A DNA stretch of 64,000 nt. Origin: Bacteroidota bacterium (GTDB taxonomy: Bacteria; Bacteroidota; Ignavibacteria; Ignavibacteriales; Ignavibacteriaceae). The position numbers and the translations under genes were made by a program. Positions within the stretch are counted from its first letter, which is position 1; every line of letters starts with the position of its first letter. The notes under the pieces are model-generated. The model had not been told where the DNA came from. It did no database searches and saw only the letters and a list, made by a program, of their open reading frames with translations. Below, piece by piece: positions 36,119 through 45,277 of the stretch. The stretch spans positions 88,073 to 152,072 of the forward strand of contig JADFLR010000008.1 of the NCBI GenBank assembly GCA_022564295.1, in the 5' to 3' direction.

Positions 36119-38290
36119 ATGAGTTTGGATAATCCCAGACATCAGCGAATGCTTTCGGAGCTTTTAAAGGTAAGCAGAGAATCTCTGCAAAAGGTAGATG
36201 ATGAACTGATTACAAAAGCATTTACTTTTATGATCGAAGCACATAAGCACGATTTGCGAGCTTCAGGAGAGCCGTATTTTACTCATCCTTATGAAGTAGC
36301 ACTTATTGTGGCTAAAGAATTTCCTCTCGATGATACATCAATTGTAAGTTCCTTGCTCCACGATGTAATTGAAGATACCGATTTTAACCTCGAAGTTCTT
36401 GCCGCCGAATTCAGCAAAGAAATTGCAGAGATTGTTGACGGTGTAACCAAAATAAGCAGCATTTTTACGGGGCAGGATTTTGCAAAAGCCGAAAATTACA
36501 GAAAATTACTCCTTTCGATGGTCCGTGATGTAAGGGTTATCTTAGTAAAGTTTGCTGATAGATTGCACAACATGAGAACACTGGAATTTGTGAATCCCGA
36601 TAAGCAAAGACGAATTGCTCTCGAAACCTTGGAAATATATGCTCCCTTTGCTCACCGTTTCGGTCTCGGTCGTGTAAAATGGGAGCTTGAAGATCTTTCA
36701 TTTAAATATTTGAATAAAGAAGCATACGAAGACTTAGTACGAAAAATAAAAAGCAAAAGAAAAGAGAGAGAATCATACATTAAAAAATTTGCTGAGCCAA
36801 TAACTAAACAACTTGGTGAATACAATATCAAATACGATCTGAGTGGCAGAGCAAAGCATCTTTACAGCATTTACAGAAAAATGATAAAAAGGAATAAACC
36901 TTTTGAAGAAATATTTGATCTTTTTGCTGTAAGAATTATTCTTGATACGGAAAATAAGAATGATTGCTATACAACTCTTGGTATTGTAAATCAAATTTAT
37001 CTTCCCGTTCCAGATAGATTTAAAGACTACATCTCAATACCCAAGACAAATAATTATCAATCAATTCACACAACGGTTGTGGGGCCTGATGGAAGACTCG
37101 TAGAAGTGCAGATCAGAACTGAACAAATGCATGAAATTGCTGAAAAAGGTGTGGCTGCACACTGGAGATATAAAGAAGATAAATCTGCCACGGATAAGGA
37201 CCTTGAAGATTGGGCGAACTGGATAAGAGATATTTTTGAAAATGCCAGCAGAATTGATGCAAGGGAAGATTTGTTGGAAAGCTTTAAACTTAATCTCTAC
37301 CAGGATGAAATTTATGCCTTTACTCCCAAAGGAGATTTGAGAAGGCTGCCGATTGATTCCACAACCGTCGATTTTGCTTTCGATATCCATAGTAAAGTTG
37401 GTTACCATTGTATAGGAGCTAAGATAAATGGAAGAATAGTGCCACTCGATACCAAACTTAGTAGTGGAGACCAGGTTGAAATAATTACTTCTAAAAACCA
37501 GCAGCCAAATAAAAACTGGTTAAAATTTGTTATGACCCACAAAGCCAAATCAAATATTAGGCGATGGATAAATTCAGAAGAACAAAAGATTGTTGATGCA
37601 GGGAAGGAAATCTGGAATAAAAAAATAAAAAAACTTAAACTTTCTTTTTCTTCGGATGAAATTTCTAAAATTTCATCCGGTTTGAAATATGAAAATCACA
37701 GGCAGTTCTTCATTGCGATTTCACAGGGTAAATTTAATTTAGATGATGTACTATTACCTAAAGAAGAAGAGGATACCACTGTTGCAGAATCCCCATTGGA
37801 ATTTGATGAATTTGCACAGATTACGAGAAAAGATGCGGGTGGCATTTTAGTAGAGGGGAAGAAAACTGAAATGCTTTATTCCTATGCTAAGTGCTGCAAC
37901 CCAATTCCGGGTGATCCCATAATTGGTTATATAACTGTAGGCGAAGGGATTAAGATTCATCGCAAAACATGTAACAATTTATTAAATCTTTCTGCTGGAG
38001 ATTCAAGTAAACTAATTCCTGTTCAGTGGCATTATGCCGACCAGTCGTATTTTGTAGCAGGTATAATTGTAAAAGGTGAAGACAGACCGGGTATCCTAAA
38101 TGATATCGCAAACATTATCGTAACTTACAGCAACACTAATATTAAATCGATTAATATCAACACCAATGATTCCAATTTTGAGGGAACGATAACTCTTTAT
38201 GTTAACAATCTTGAATATCTTAATAAACTGATTCAAAGGTTAAAGAAAGTTAAAGGTGTTTACAATGTAGAAAGATTTGAAAGTTTGTAA
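36119..38290 (+). CDS. bifunctional (p)ppGpp synthetase/hydrolase (RelA/SpoT)
   Basis: This 723-residue full-length RSH protein has, in order: an HD hydrolase domain with HDVIEDTD (near 80-90), a synthetase domain with RFKDYISIPKTNNYQSIH, a TGS domain (EIYAFTPKGDLRRLP), a zinc-finger-like segment with the CC pair (YAKCCNPIPGDP) and a C-terminal ACT domain. RFKD, instead of the ExDD of RelA, fits a bifunctional Rel/SpoT enzyme, and the intact HD motif supports hydrolase activity. It controls the stringent response. It shares a TAATG overlap with ruvX. Confidence 0.95.
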   Translation: MSLDNPRHQRMLSELLKVSRESLQKVDDELITKAFTFMIEAHKHDLRASGEPYFTHPYEVALIVAKEFPLDDTSIVSSLLHDVIEDTDFNLEVLAAEFSKEIAEIVDGVTKISSIFTGQDFAKAENYRKLLLSMVRDVRVILVKFADRLHNMRTLEFVNPDKQRRIALETLEIYAPFAHRFGLGRVKWELEDLSFKYLNKEAYEDLVRKIKSKRKERESYIKKFAEPITKQLGEYNIKYDLSGRAKHLYSIYRKMIKRNKPFEEIFDLFAVRIILDTENKNDCYTTLGIVNQIYLPVPDRFKDYISIPKTNNYQSIHTTVVGPDGRLVEVQIRTEQMHEIAEKGVAAHWRYKEDKSATDKDLEDWANWIRDIFENASRIDAREDLLESFKLNLYQDEIYAFTPKGDLRRLPIDSTTVDFAFDIHSKVGYHCIGAKINGRIVPLDTKLSSGDQVEIITSKNQQPNKNWLKFVMTHKAKSNIRRWINSEEQKIVDAGKEIWNKKIKKLKLSFSSDEISKISSGLKYENHRQFFIAISQGKFNLDDVLLPKEEEDTTVAESPLEFDEFAQITRKDAGGILVEGKKTEMLYSYAKCCNPIPGDPIIGYITVGEGIKIHRKTCNNLLNLSAGDSSKLIPVQWHYADQSYFVAGIIVKGEDRPGILNDIANIIVTYSNTNIKSININTNDSNFEGTITLYVNNLEYLNKLIQRLKKVKGVYNVERFESL

Positions 38291-38700
38291 TGAAAGAGCA
38301 ACGCATATTAAGTGTAGATTATGGCATGAAAAGGATTGGTATTGCATTGAGTGATCCCTTATTTACTTTTGCATACTCTTTTAAAACACTAATAAACGAT
38401 AAAAATTTTTGGAAGAATATTTCAAAGATCATCAACGAGAAAAAAGTTGTAAAAGTTATTCTCGGCTTGCCTAACGAAGAAAAAAACAAATCATTAGCAA
38501 CTAAAATATCTAATTTTAAAAATGAAGTTGAAAAAAGATTTAAATTGGAAGTTATTACCTGGGATGAAGAATATACATCAGCTATTGCTCAAGAGAGAAT
38601 TATTGAATCAGTAACGAAGAAAAAAAAAAGAAGAGATAAAGGATTGATCGATCGCAATTCCGCTGCGGTAATTTTACAGGAATATCTTGATGGTTTATAG
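38290..38700 (+). CDS. ruvX: Holliday junction resolvase RuvX (YqgF family)
   Basis: This 136-residue RNase H-fold nuclease has SVDYGMKRIGIALSD at the N-terminus (first acidic residue), VILGLPNEEKNKS, WDEEYTS, and a C-terminal DRNSAAVILQEYLD with the last acidic residue. The length is normal. It takes part in Holliday junction or 16S rRNA 5' processing, as described for the family. It is coupled to the RSH gene by a TAATG overlap. Confidence 0.92.
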   Translation: MKEQRILSVDYGMKRIGIALSDPLFTFAYSFKTLINDKNFWKNISKIINEKKVVKVILGLPNEEKNKSLATKISNFKNEVEKRFKLEVITWDEEYTSAIAQERIIESVTKKKKRRDKGLIDRNSAAVILQEYLDGL

Positions 38701-38802
38701 ATACTCCTCATTTTTTTATTCATTGAATTATCAAATATTATAAGTAAATTATTATTCAAAACTTATTAAATTGGTAAGGTAAATATTATTAAATGATAAT
38801 AA

Positions 38803-38831
38803 TTGACATTCTTTGTACAATAAACTATTTT
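38803..38831 (+). promoter_or_regulatory. promoter of the BMC shell genes
   Basis: A perfect -35 TTGACA (38803-38808), a 17-base spacer and TATTTT (38826-38831), 35 bases before the BMC start. It is the strongest promoter-like site seen in the window and suggests that the shell genes form their own unit. Confidence 0.6.
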
Positions 38832-38865
38832 TCTATATCATAAACTTACAAATGGGAGCATTTCT

Positions 38866-39144
38866 ATGACACTTGATGCACTTGGAATGGTCGAAACCAA
38901 AGGGTTAATAGGTGCGATTGAAGCTGCTGACGCAATGGTAAAAGCAGCAAAGGTGGATTTATTAGGTAAAGAAGTTATCGGCGGTGGTTATGTTACTGTA
39001 ATGGTGAGGGGAGATGTTGGAGCGGTAAAAGCAGCAACTGATGCAGGAGCGGCGGCGGCACAAAGAGTCGGAGAACTTGTTTCAGTCCATGTTATTCCAC
39101 GCCCTCATTCAGAAGTAGAATCAATTCTGCCAAAAAGAAAGTAA
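38866..39144 (+). CDS. BMC-H microcompartment shell protein
   Basis: This 92-residue protein is a single BMC domain, the hexagonal tile of bacterial microcompartment shells. It shows [20 protein letters not shown], a pore loop [11 protein letters not shown] (G replaces the pore serine of PduA) and [23 protein letters not shown] precedes the ATG by 8 bases. It lies 3 bases from a second shell gene. No pentamer (BMC-P) or encapsulated enzymes are nearby, so the shell would have to be completed from another locus. Confidence 0.93.
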   Translation: MTLDALGMVETKGLIGAIEAADAMVKAAKVDLLGKEVIGGGYVTVMVRGDVGAVKAATDAGAAAAQRVGELVSVHVIPRPHSEVESILPKRK

Positions 39145-39147
39145 TTT

Positions 39148-39822
39148 ATGCAGCAGGCATTAGGTTTAGTAGAAACCAAAGGATTGGTAGCTGCAATTGA
39201 GGCAGCCGATGCAATGCTTAAAGCATCCAATGTTCGGCTAGTTGGAAAAGAAAGAGCACTAGCCGGTTTGATAACAATTATTGTTGTTGGAGATGTAGCA
39301 GCAGTAAAAGCTTCGGTTGATGCAGGAGCAGCGGCAGCACAACGAGTTGGTGAATTGGTTTCAGTTCATATTATTCCCAGACCTGATGATCAAATCGGAA
39401 CTATTCTGCCGATTGGAGAGCGTAAAAAAACTCTTACTGCAGAAAAAATAATCAAATCTAATCCATCTAAACTTGCTGAAAAGATAATTATAGAAAAAGA
39501 AGTAAAAGAAGAATTAAAAGCTGTTCCTAAAGTAAAACCTGATATCACACCTGACGAAAAACCAAAAAAAGTAGAAGCTCCTAAAACTTCAAGTGATACA
39601 ATCGAACGGCTTAAACGTGAAGCATTAGGCAAGAAGTTTGATGAAGAGAAAACAAAGAAACGAACCTCTTCCAATGAAATTAATATGAGAGAACTTGAAA
39701 AATTAAACGTTCATCAACTAAGACGTTTAGCAAGGAGTACAGAAAATTTTCCTATAAAAGGTAGAGAAATTTCGCGGGCGAACAGGGGACAACTGTTAGA
39801 TTATTTTCAAACAATTAAGTAA
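39148..39822 (+). CDS. BMC-H shell protein with C-terminal Rho-N/SAP-like extension
   Basis: Residues 1-90 of this 224-residue protein are a BMC domain ([40 protein letters not shown]) with an altered, more hydrophobic pore loop ([11 protein letters not shown]). A Lys-rich linker follows (about 100-175), then a helical C-terminal domain, about 178-224 ([19 protein letters not shown], then [13 protein letters not shown]). This resembles the Rho-N/SAP fold that binds nucleic acids. Shell proteins with tails (PduK, EutK) are known, but this tail is different. It is probably a minor shell component; the role of the tail is inferred only. Confidence 0.85.
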   Translation: MQQALGLVETKGLVAAIEAADAMLKASNVRLVGKERALAGLITIIVVGDVAAVKASVDAGAAAAQRVGELVSVHIIPRPDDQIGTILPIGERKKTLTAEKIIKSNPSKLAEKIIIEKEVKEELKAVPKVKPDITPDEKPKKVEAPKTSSDTIERLKREALGKKFDEEKTKKRTSSNEINMRELEKLNVHQLRRLARSTENFPIKGREISRANRGQLLDYFQTIK

Positions 39823-39850
39823 TTATTATTACATAAAGTATGTTTTTATT

Positions 39851-39876
39851 ACTCCGCACATGTGTGGAGTTTTTTT
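39851..39876 (+). terminator. intrinsic terminator of the BMC unit
   Basis: ACTCCGCACA pairs with TGTGTGGAGT (one G-U) and continues into seven T residues, 28 bases after the stop of the second shell gene. Confidence 0.88.
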
Positions 39877-39903
39877 GTTTATAATTTCCTTTATATTTGA
39901 AGT

Positions 39904-40818
39904 GTGAAGAAGAAAATTCCATTAATAATTATTTCAATCGCTTTTTCGGTTATTATTTGGGGAACTATTTCCCTTTCCGAGGAATATTATGCTAACGTAA
40001 ATGTGCCTCTCAGGGTAGTAGATTTTCCAAATGGTTATACAATCGGAAATAAAATACCTGAGAATATCACTATAAAACTAAGAGGTATCGGTTGGAAACT
40101 ATTCTCTGTGAATATTGGTAAAGATGTTACCTATAATATTTCTGTTAACGAAGACAGCGGATTCAAGCAAATTAGATTAATGGATCATCTAACAGATAAC
40201 AGGTGGATGCTTTCCGAACTTGATATCATTGATATTGTTCCGAATTCATTATCATTTTCGATTGAAAGAAGAGTAAATAAAAAATTACCGATTGTTGCCG
40301 ATCTCAGTTTAGATTTTAAAGCTGGATATGGATTAGCAAAACAAATTGTTCTTGAGCCAGACTCAGTTGTAATTGATGGTCCACAGTCAGTGGTTAATTC
40401 ACTAACTGAAATAAAAACTAAAGCGATCAGACTTTCTTCACTTGATAGATTTACAATAAAGAATATTGGTTTTGTCTATCTACCCGGTTCTTCATTTGGA
40501 ACGAAGTTTGTTTCTGTTAATTTTGATATACAAAGAATAGTAGATAAACAATTTGATGATATTGATGTTGAAGTTTTAGATGTTCCACCGGACAGAGATG
40601 TTATACTTCTACCGAATAAAATTTCCTGCAATGTTAGAGGCGGAATTGACATCCTTGGCAAACTTGAAAAAGATCAGTTCAGAGTATTTGTATTTTACAG
40701 GGATGTTGTTCTAGATACTCTTGGAAATGTTATTCCACATATTGAACATCCGGTTAATACTACACTAAAGTATATTAAACCTGAACGTCTTCGTTACATT
40801 ATTAAAAAATTCAGATGA
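39904..40818 (+). CDS. YbbR-domain membrane protein
   Basis: This 304-residue protein has an N-terminal membrane helix (about 5-22) and tandem YbbR-like beta domains outside the membrane (YANVNVPLRVVDFPNGYTI, LPIVADLSLDFKAGYGL, VIDGPQSVVNSLTEIKT). YbbR/CdaR proteins regulate the c-di-AMP synthase CdaA in Firmicutes, but no cdaA is next to it here. It starts with GTG. It is the first gene after the BMC terminator and stands upstream of tmk. Confidence 0.78.
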   Translation: MKKKIPLIIISIAFSVIIWGTISLSEEYYANVNVPLRVVDFPNGYTIGNKIPENITIKLRGIGWKLFSVNIGKDVTYNISVNEDSGFKQIRLMDHLTDNRWMLSELDIIDIVPNSLSFSIERRVNKKLPIVADLSLDFKAGYGLAKQIVLEPDSVVIDGPQSVVNSLTEIKTKAIRLSSLDRFTIKNIGFVYLPGSSFGTKFVSVNFDIQRIVDKQFDDIDVEVLDVPPDRDVILLPNKISCNVRGGIDILGKLEKDQFRVFVFYRDVVLDTLGNVIPHIEHPVNTTLKYIKPERLRYIIKKFR

Positions 40819-40882
40819 TTGACCATAGAGTTAATCAAAATTTATCACTATGCTGAAATTCGGATAGGGAAATATTTTACTT

Positions 40883-41500
40883 ATGTTTATAACTTTTGAA
40901 GGAATAGATTTCTGTGGTAAATCCACTCAGATTGAATTATTAAAAAGTTACTTGGTAGAGAAGAAAAAAAAAGTTCGGGTAATAAGAGAACCGGGCGGAA
41001 CAGAAATCTCTGAAAAAATTAGGTCGATACTTTTAGATAAAGAAAATTCCAAAATGTTTATGGAAACCGAATTCCTTCTTTTTTCTGCAAGTCGTACCCA
41101 ATTGGTAAGGGAAAAAATTAAACCTTACCTTGACGAAGGAATTTATGTAATTTCGGATAGGTTTCATGATTCTTCTACTGCATACCAGGGATATGGAAGG
41201 GGAATTTCAATAGAAGTAATTTTAAGTATTCACAAATTTGCTATCGGAAATACAATTCCTGACATTACTTTTTTTATTGATATTCCGGTTGAAGTTGCGG
41301 AACAAAGGAGACGAGAAAAATTAAACGAACATTTAGACAGGATTGAAAACTCAGACAAGGATTTTTATTTAAAAGTTCGTAATGGTTATCTTGAATTAGC
41401 TAAGCGTGAAAACAGATTCAGAATTTTAAATGGAACAGATAATATCGCAAATATTCATGAAAAAATAATTAATGAAATTGAAAAAATTGAACAGAGGTAA
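40883..41500 (+). CDS. tmk: thymidylate kinase
   Basis: This 205-residue enzyme phosphorylates dTMP to dTDP. The P-loop is FEGIDFCGKSTQ, followed by REPGGTEISEKIR and DRFHDSSTAYQGYGRG, all standard for TMK. The LID region contains EQRRREKLNEH. The length is normal. It is followed after 4 bases by the ctpA-like start. Confidence 0.95.
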   Translation: MFITFEGIDFCGKSTQIELLKSYLVEKKKKVRVIREPGGTEISEKIRSILLDKENSKMFMETEFLLFSASRTQLVREKIKPYLDEGIYVISDRFHDSSTAYQGYGRGISIEVILSIHKFAIGNTIPDITFFIDIPVEVAEQRRREKLNEHLDRIENSDKDFYLKVRNGYLELAKRENRFRILNGTDNIANIHEKIINEIEKIEQR

Positions 41501-41504
41501 TATT

Positions 41505-43139
41505 ATGAAATTTAGAAAATTAAGTAACATAATTATAGTTGTTGCTGTTGTCTTCCTCTTTGCAGGTTTCTCAGATATATATTTTGAAATAAATAAGAAC
41601 ATCGAGTTGTTCAGCAAAGTGTATAAAGAGATTTCATTTAACTATGTAGATGAAATTGAACCTGAAAAATTTATGAGAGCTGGAATCGAAGGAATGCTTT
41701 CATCACTCGATCCTTACACAATTTTTGTCGATGAAAAAAAGAAAGAAGATATTGATCTGATAACAAACGGTAAATATGGAGGCATTGGTATTTCGATAGG
41801 AGTAAGAGGAGATAATGTAACGGTTGTTGAGGTTATGGATGGATACTCTGCACAACGGCAGGGAATAAGAGTTGGCGATATTATTATTGAAGCAGCGGGT
41901 GTAGAAATTGCACCCAATAATGTTGATGATATTTCATCACTTGTTAAAGGAGAACCCGGCTCAACGGTACTATTAAAAATTGTTCGTAACGAATTAAAAG
42001 ACACTATCCATTTTGATATAGTAAGAGAAGAAGTGATTGTTAAGAATCTAACCTATGCTGGTTTTTATCCTGAAAAGAGCAACAATGTTTATCTTAAGCT
42101 AAACAATTTCAGCCGCTCTGCAAGCGATGAAATAAAACGGGCGATAAAAGATCTAAAAACAGAAAAGGAAGTAAATTCATTAATACTCGATTTACGAGGT
42201 AACCCCGGTGGACTACTTGATATAGCTGTTGATATATGTGATAAATTTTTAGATAAAGATTATTTAATTGTTTCTACAAAAGGAAGATCGCCATCGAGCA
42301 TAAAGGAATATTACTCAACACAAGAACCCATATTATCAAAAGCTAAGATAATAATTTTAATTAACGGCGGAAGCGCCTCAGCTTCGGAAATTGTTGCTGG
42401 TGCAATTCAGGATCATGACAGGGGAGTTATTTTAGGCACACAATCTTTCGGCAAAGGTTTAGTTCAAACAATAACACCCCTTAGTTATAACACATCATTA
42501 AAAATCACCACCGCAAAATATTACACACCGAGTGGAAGATGTATTCAAAGAATTGATTACTCTGATCACAATGATGTTATTGCAGACGAAGATTCAATCG
42601 TTTCAGGTGAGTTTCTAACAGACAATAAAAGAATCGTTTTTTCAAAAGGCGGAATATCTCCTGATACTACTGTTGACTTTACGATTGATGGTAATATAAC
42701 AAAAGAGTTGTTAGCCCGCGGGTTATTTTTCAAATTTGCCAATCGATATATGTTTCAAAATCCGGATAAGGATTTCAATAATATGGATGACGTTAATTTG
42801 CTGAATGAATTTAAAGATTTTATTGCCGATCAAAGTTTCAAATATCAATCTGATGCTGAAAATCACCTTTCAATACTGCTTAAAGATATTCCTGATAAAT
42901 ATCCTGATTTAACAGTTGAACTTTCTCAGTTGAAAACAAAGATCACAAATATGAAAAAGTACGACTTTGATTTATACGGGGATGAAATTTTAGGAGAAAT
43001 TAAAGAAGAACTTGCATTAAGATATCTTGGAATGGAAGGAAGAATCAAGCAACGGTTAAAAACTGATTTACAAGTTCAAACTGCTTTGGATGTTATTAAT
43101 GACCCTGCTGTTTATGAAAAATTACTTAACGTACATTGA
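41505..43139 (+). CDS. S41-family C-terminal processing peptidase
   Basis: This 544-residue periplasmic protease has an N-terminal membrane or signal helix, a PDZ domain (YGGIGISIGVRGDNVTVVEV to about 180) and the S41 catalytic core with the Ser/Lys dyad (NGGSASASEIVAGAI ... GTQSFGKGLVQ). It belongs to the CtpA/Prc group that processes or degrades envelope proteins. The ATG at 41505 was chosen because AGAGG lies just upstream and the signal helix begins there. Its stop overlaps the next start. Confidence 0.92.
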   Translation: MKFRKLSNIIIVVAVVFLFAGFSDIYFEINKNIELFSKVYKEISFNYVDEIEPEKFMRAGIEGMLSSLDPYTIFVDEKKKEDIDLITNGKYGGIGISIGVRGDNVTVVEVMDGYSAQRQGIRVGDIIIEAAGVEIAPNNVDDISSLVKGEPGSTVLLKIVRNELKDTIHFDIVREEVIVKNLTYAGFYPEKSNNVYLKLNNFSRSASDEIKRAIKDLKTEKEVNSLILDLRGNPGGLLDIAVDICDKFLDKDYLIVSTKGRSPSSIKEYYSTQEPILSKAKIIILINGGSASASEIVAGAIQDHDRGVILGTQSFGKGLVQTITPLSYNTSLKITTAKYYTPSGRCIQRIDYSDHNDVIADEDSIVSGEFLTDNKRIVFSKGGISPDTTVDFTIDGNITKELLARGLFFKFANRYMFQNPDKDFNNMDDVNLLNEFKDFIADQSFKYQSDAENHLSILLKDIPDKYPDLTVELSQLKTKITNMKKYDFDLYGDEILGEIKEELALRYLGMEGRIKQRLKTDLQVQTALDVINDPAVYEKLLNVH

Positions 43140-43945
43140 GTGAATTATTTCTGATCCTGATTTTTCTTTCGGTTGGATTTTCTGCCGGAATCCTTATAGG
43201 AATGCTAGGGATTGGAGGGGGAGTGATATTTATTCCTGCACTTTATTTTCTTTTACCATACACAGGAATAGATCAATCGTTTATACCATATTTTGTAATC
43301 AGCATATCGTTATTTGCCGGGGCAATAGCTGCTTCGTTTTCAAGCATATTTCATTTCCATTGGGGAAATGTAGATAAGGGTAAAGCTTTATTATTTGCAT
43401 TGGGGAGCGCTCCAGCAGCTTTTATTTCTGCAACTCTTGTTACATCAGTTAGCCCGATAATTCTTAAAGGCATATTTGCCGGAGTGTTGTTTATTATTGC
43501 AATAAAAATGTTTCTAGATAGTCAGTCAAAAAGAGAATCCAAAAGAAAAGAGCCTATTAATGATTACTCTTTACCTATAATAGGATTGTTCGTTGGAATA
43601 TTAGCAGCATTCACTGGTTTAGGCGGCGGAATAATTTTCTTCCCCGTTTTGCATTATCTTTTTTTGTTGGAACCCAAAAATGCAATCGGCACCTCCTCAG
43701 TTATAACAGCAATTACAATGATTTTTGCTTCACTATCATTTTTTATTAATAAAGGTGATTGGATGGGAGAATATCAATCCAGTAATACTTATTTTGCGGT
43801 CGCAATTCCATTAGGTATTAGTGCTGTAGTTGGAGCGAGGATAGGCGTTAGTTTTGTGATAAATATGCAAAACTCAATTACAAAGAAAATTTTTTCCATT
43901 TTGTTGATTATAGTAGTTATTAAAATTATTTTTGACTTATGGTAA
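43136..43945 (+). CDS. TauE/SafE-family permease
   Basis: This 269-residue membrane protein has about eight helices and two internal repeats, each with the Gly-rich motif of the family (IGMLGIGGGVIFIPALYF and AAFTGLGGGIIFFPVLHYL). Members export sulfite, sulfonates or other anions; the substrate here is unknown. It begins with TTG overlapping the ctpA stop and overlaps the following zinc-ribbon gene by 7 bases. Confidence 0.85.
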   Translation: MSELFLILIFLSVGFSAGILIGMLGIGGGVIFIPALYFLLPYTGIDQSFIPYFVISISLFAGAIAASFSSIFHFHWGNVDKGKALLFALGSAPAAFISATLVTSVSPIILKGIFAGVLFIIAIKMFLDSQSKRESKRKEPINDYSLPIIGLFVGILAAFTGLGGGIIFFPVLHYLFLLEPKNAIGTSSVITAITMIFASLSFFINKGDWMGEYQSSNTYFAVAIPLGISAVVGARIGVSFVINMQNSITKKIFSILLIIVVIKIIFDLW

Positions 43946-44223
43946 CTCAAGGATTATTATTTAAGAAAAATCCCATTTATGAAAAGTGTCCTTCTTGTAC
44001 TTCAATTAGTTCATTAAGGAAATCACATTCAAGGACGATTTTGGAAAAACTTATTAAATACACTACTCCGTTTGGTGTTTACAGATGTAAAAAATGCGGT
44101 TGGCGTGGCTATCGAACGAGGTTTATATTAACTAAAAAGTCTGTAAAAAATGCTTTTGTATATTTGTTATTAGTTCTTATAGCCGCATTTATTATAAATC
44201 AGATTCTTAAAAGATTTGTCTGA
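43939..44223 (+). CDS. small zinc-ribbon membrane protein
   Basis: This 94-residue protein has two CxxC pairs (EKCPSCTS and YRCKKCGWRGYR) that form a zinc ribbon, and one C-terminal transmembrane helix (about 70-88). Similar proteins occur in many FCB genomes without a known function. It is the last gene of the tmk-ctpA-tauE group. Confidence 0.65.
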   Translation: MVTQGLLFKKNPIYEKCPSCTSISSLRKSHSRTILEKLIKYTTPFGVYRCKKCGWRGYRTRFILTKKSVKNAFVYLLLVLIAAFIINQILKRFV

Positions 44224-44493
44224 TTACTTTAGAGATTTTGCTCACTCATCAAATTAATGGGATTAAAAAACTGTTAATTAAAATTTGCATAATTATTTAT
44301 ATTTTATAATCTTTAATCCCTATGTTTTGAAATTTAGATGGTAATAAAACGGCTATGGCTCAATTAAATTTTTTTACCGCATTTCACTTTACTCATAACA
44401 TTTATCATAATTATTACAAGCAAATTACATATGCTGCAGCAAAATTGTTTTGTGATTAATTTAGAAATCTAATAACACATAGTTTAGAGTTTA

Positions 44494-45063
44494 ATGAAAG
44501 CTTCGTTACTGGATTATATACTTAGGAACAGATTACCTGTTACAATATTTGTAGCAGCGGCATCATTTATTATTACATTCTTTGCATCGAGAGCTGAAAG
44601 AGACGGAGTGGGTTATACACCCGACCAGCCGATTAATTATTCGCACAGACTTCATGCCGGTGAAATGCAAATTGATTGCCAATATTGCCATGTTGCAGTT
44701 GAAAAATCAAGATATGCTATGGTTCCGGCTGTTGCTACTTGTATGAATTGTCACACTATTGCAAAAAAAGACAGCCCCGAAATTATTAAACTTACAGAGT
44801 ATTATAACAATGGAAAAACCCTTAAATGGAAAAGAATACATAAGGTCCCGGATTACGCGTATTTTAATCATAGTGTTCACGTGAATAAAGGAATTGAATG
44901 TGAATCGTGTCACGGTGAAATAAAGCAGATGGAAAAGGTTGGTCAGATGAATTCGTTTACTATGCGCAGTTGCCTTAGTTGTCACAGAAATTCTCACGAA
45001 AGATTACCGTATATTGATGATGTACAGCGAGGTCCCGAATATTGCTATACTTGTCATCGATAA
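44494..45063 (+). CDS. actA: alternative complex III subunit A, pentahaem cytochrome c
   Basis: This 189-residue protein has one N-terminal membrane helix (about 15-32) and five CxxCH haem-binding motifs: CQYCH, CMNCH, CESCH, CLSCH and CYTCH. That is the exact haem count of ActA. In ACIII it receives electrons at the periplasmic side and passes them to the haem c subunit or oxidase. It is the first gene of the about 14.8-kb respiratory operon; the 270-base region before it must carry the promoter, but I could not choose a convincing -35/-10 pair. Confidence 0.92.
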   Translation: MKASLLDYILRNRLPVTIFVAAASFIITFFASRAERDGVGYTPDQPINYSHRLHAGEMQIDCQYCHVAVEKSRYAMVPAVATCMNCHTIAKKDSPEIIKLTEYYNNGKTLKWKRIHKVPDYAYFNHSVHVNKGIECESCHGEIKQMEKVGQMNSFTMRSCLSCHRNSHERLPYIDDVQRGPEYCYTCHR

Positions 45064-45103
45064 TAAAATTAAAGAATAGAATTATAATTAATAAATCAAA
45101 ATA

Positions 45104-45277
45104 ATGGAACGTAAGAAATTTTTTAGTGTTTTTGGATTGGGAATGATGGGAATTTTATTTACAAGATTTTCCTCTCTAAAACTTTTTTCTAAAATTCCAA
45201 ACAATAAAAAGAAAATAAAAGTAAAAATTAACCCACTTGCTGTTAAAAGACAAAAAATAGGTAATAAAAATGTCTGA
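45104..45277 (+). CDS. 57-residue protein between actA and actB
   Basis: An ATG at 45104 opens a 57-codon frame whose stop overlaps the actB start by 8 bases. The peptide begins ERKKFFSVFGLGMMGILF, which resembles a short Tat-like signal or a membrane helix, and ends in a strongly basic tail. Its placement, the overlap and the lack of other use of this spacer make it a probable small ACIII-associated subunit or assembly factor. An antisense frame over the same bases has no such support. Confidence 0.55.
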   Translation: MERKKFFSVFGLGMMGILFTRFSSLKLFSKIPNNKKKIKVKINPLAVKRQKIGNKNV

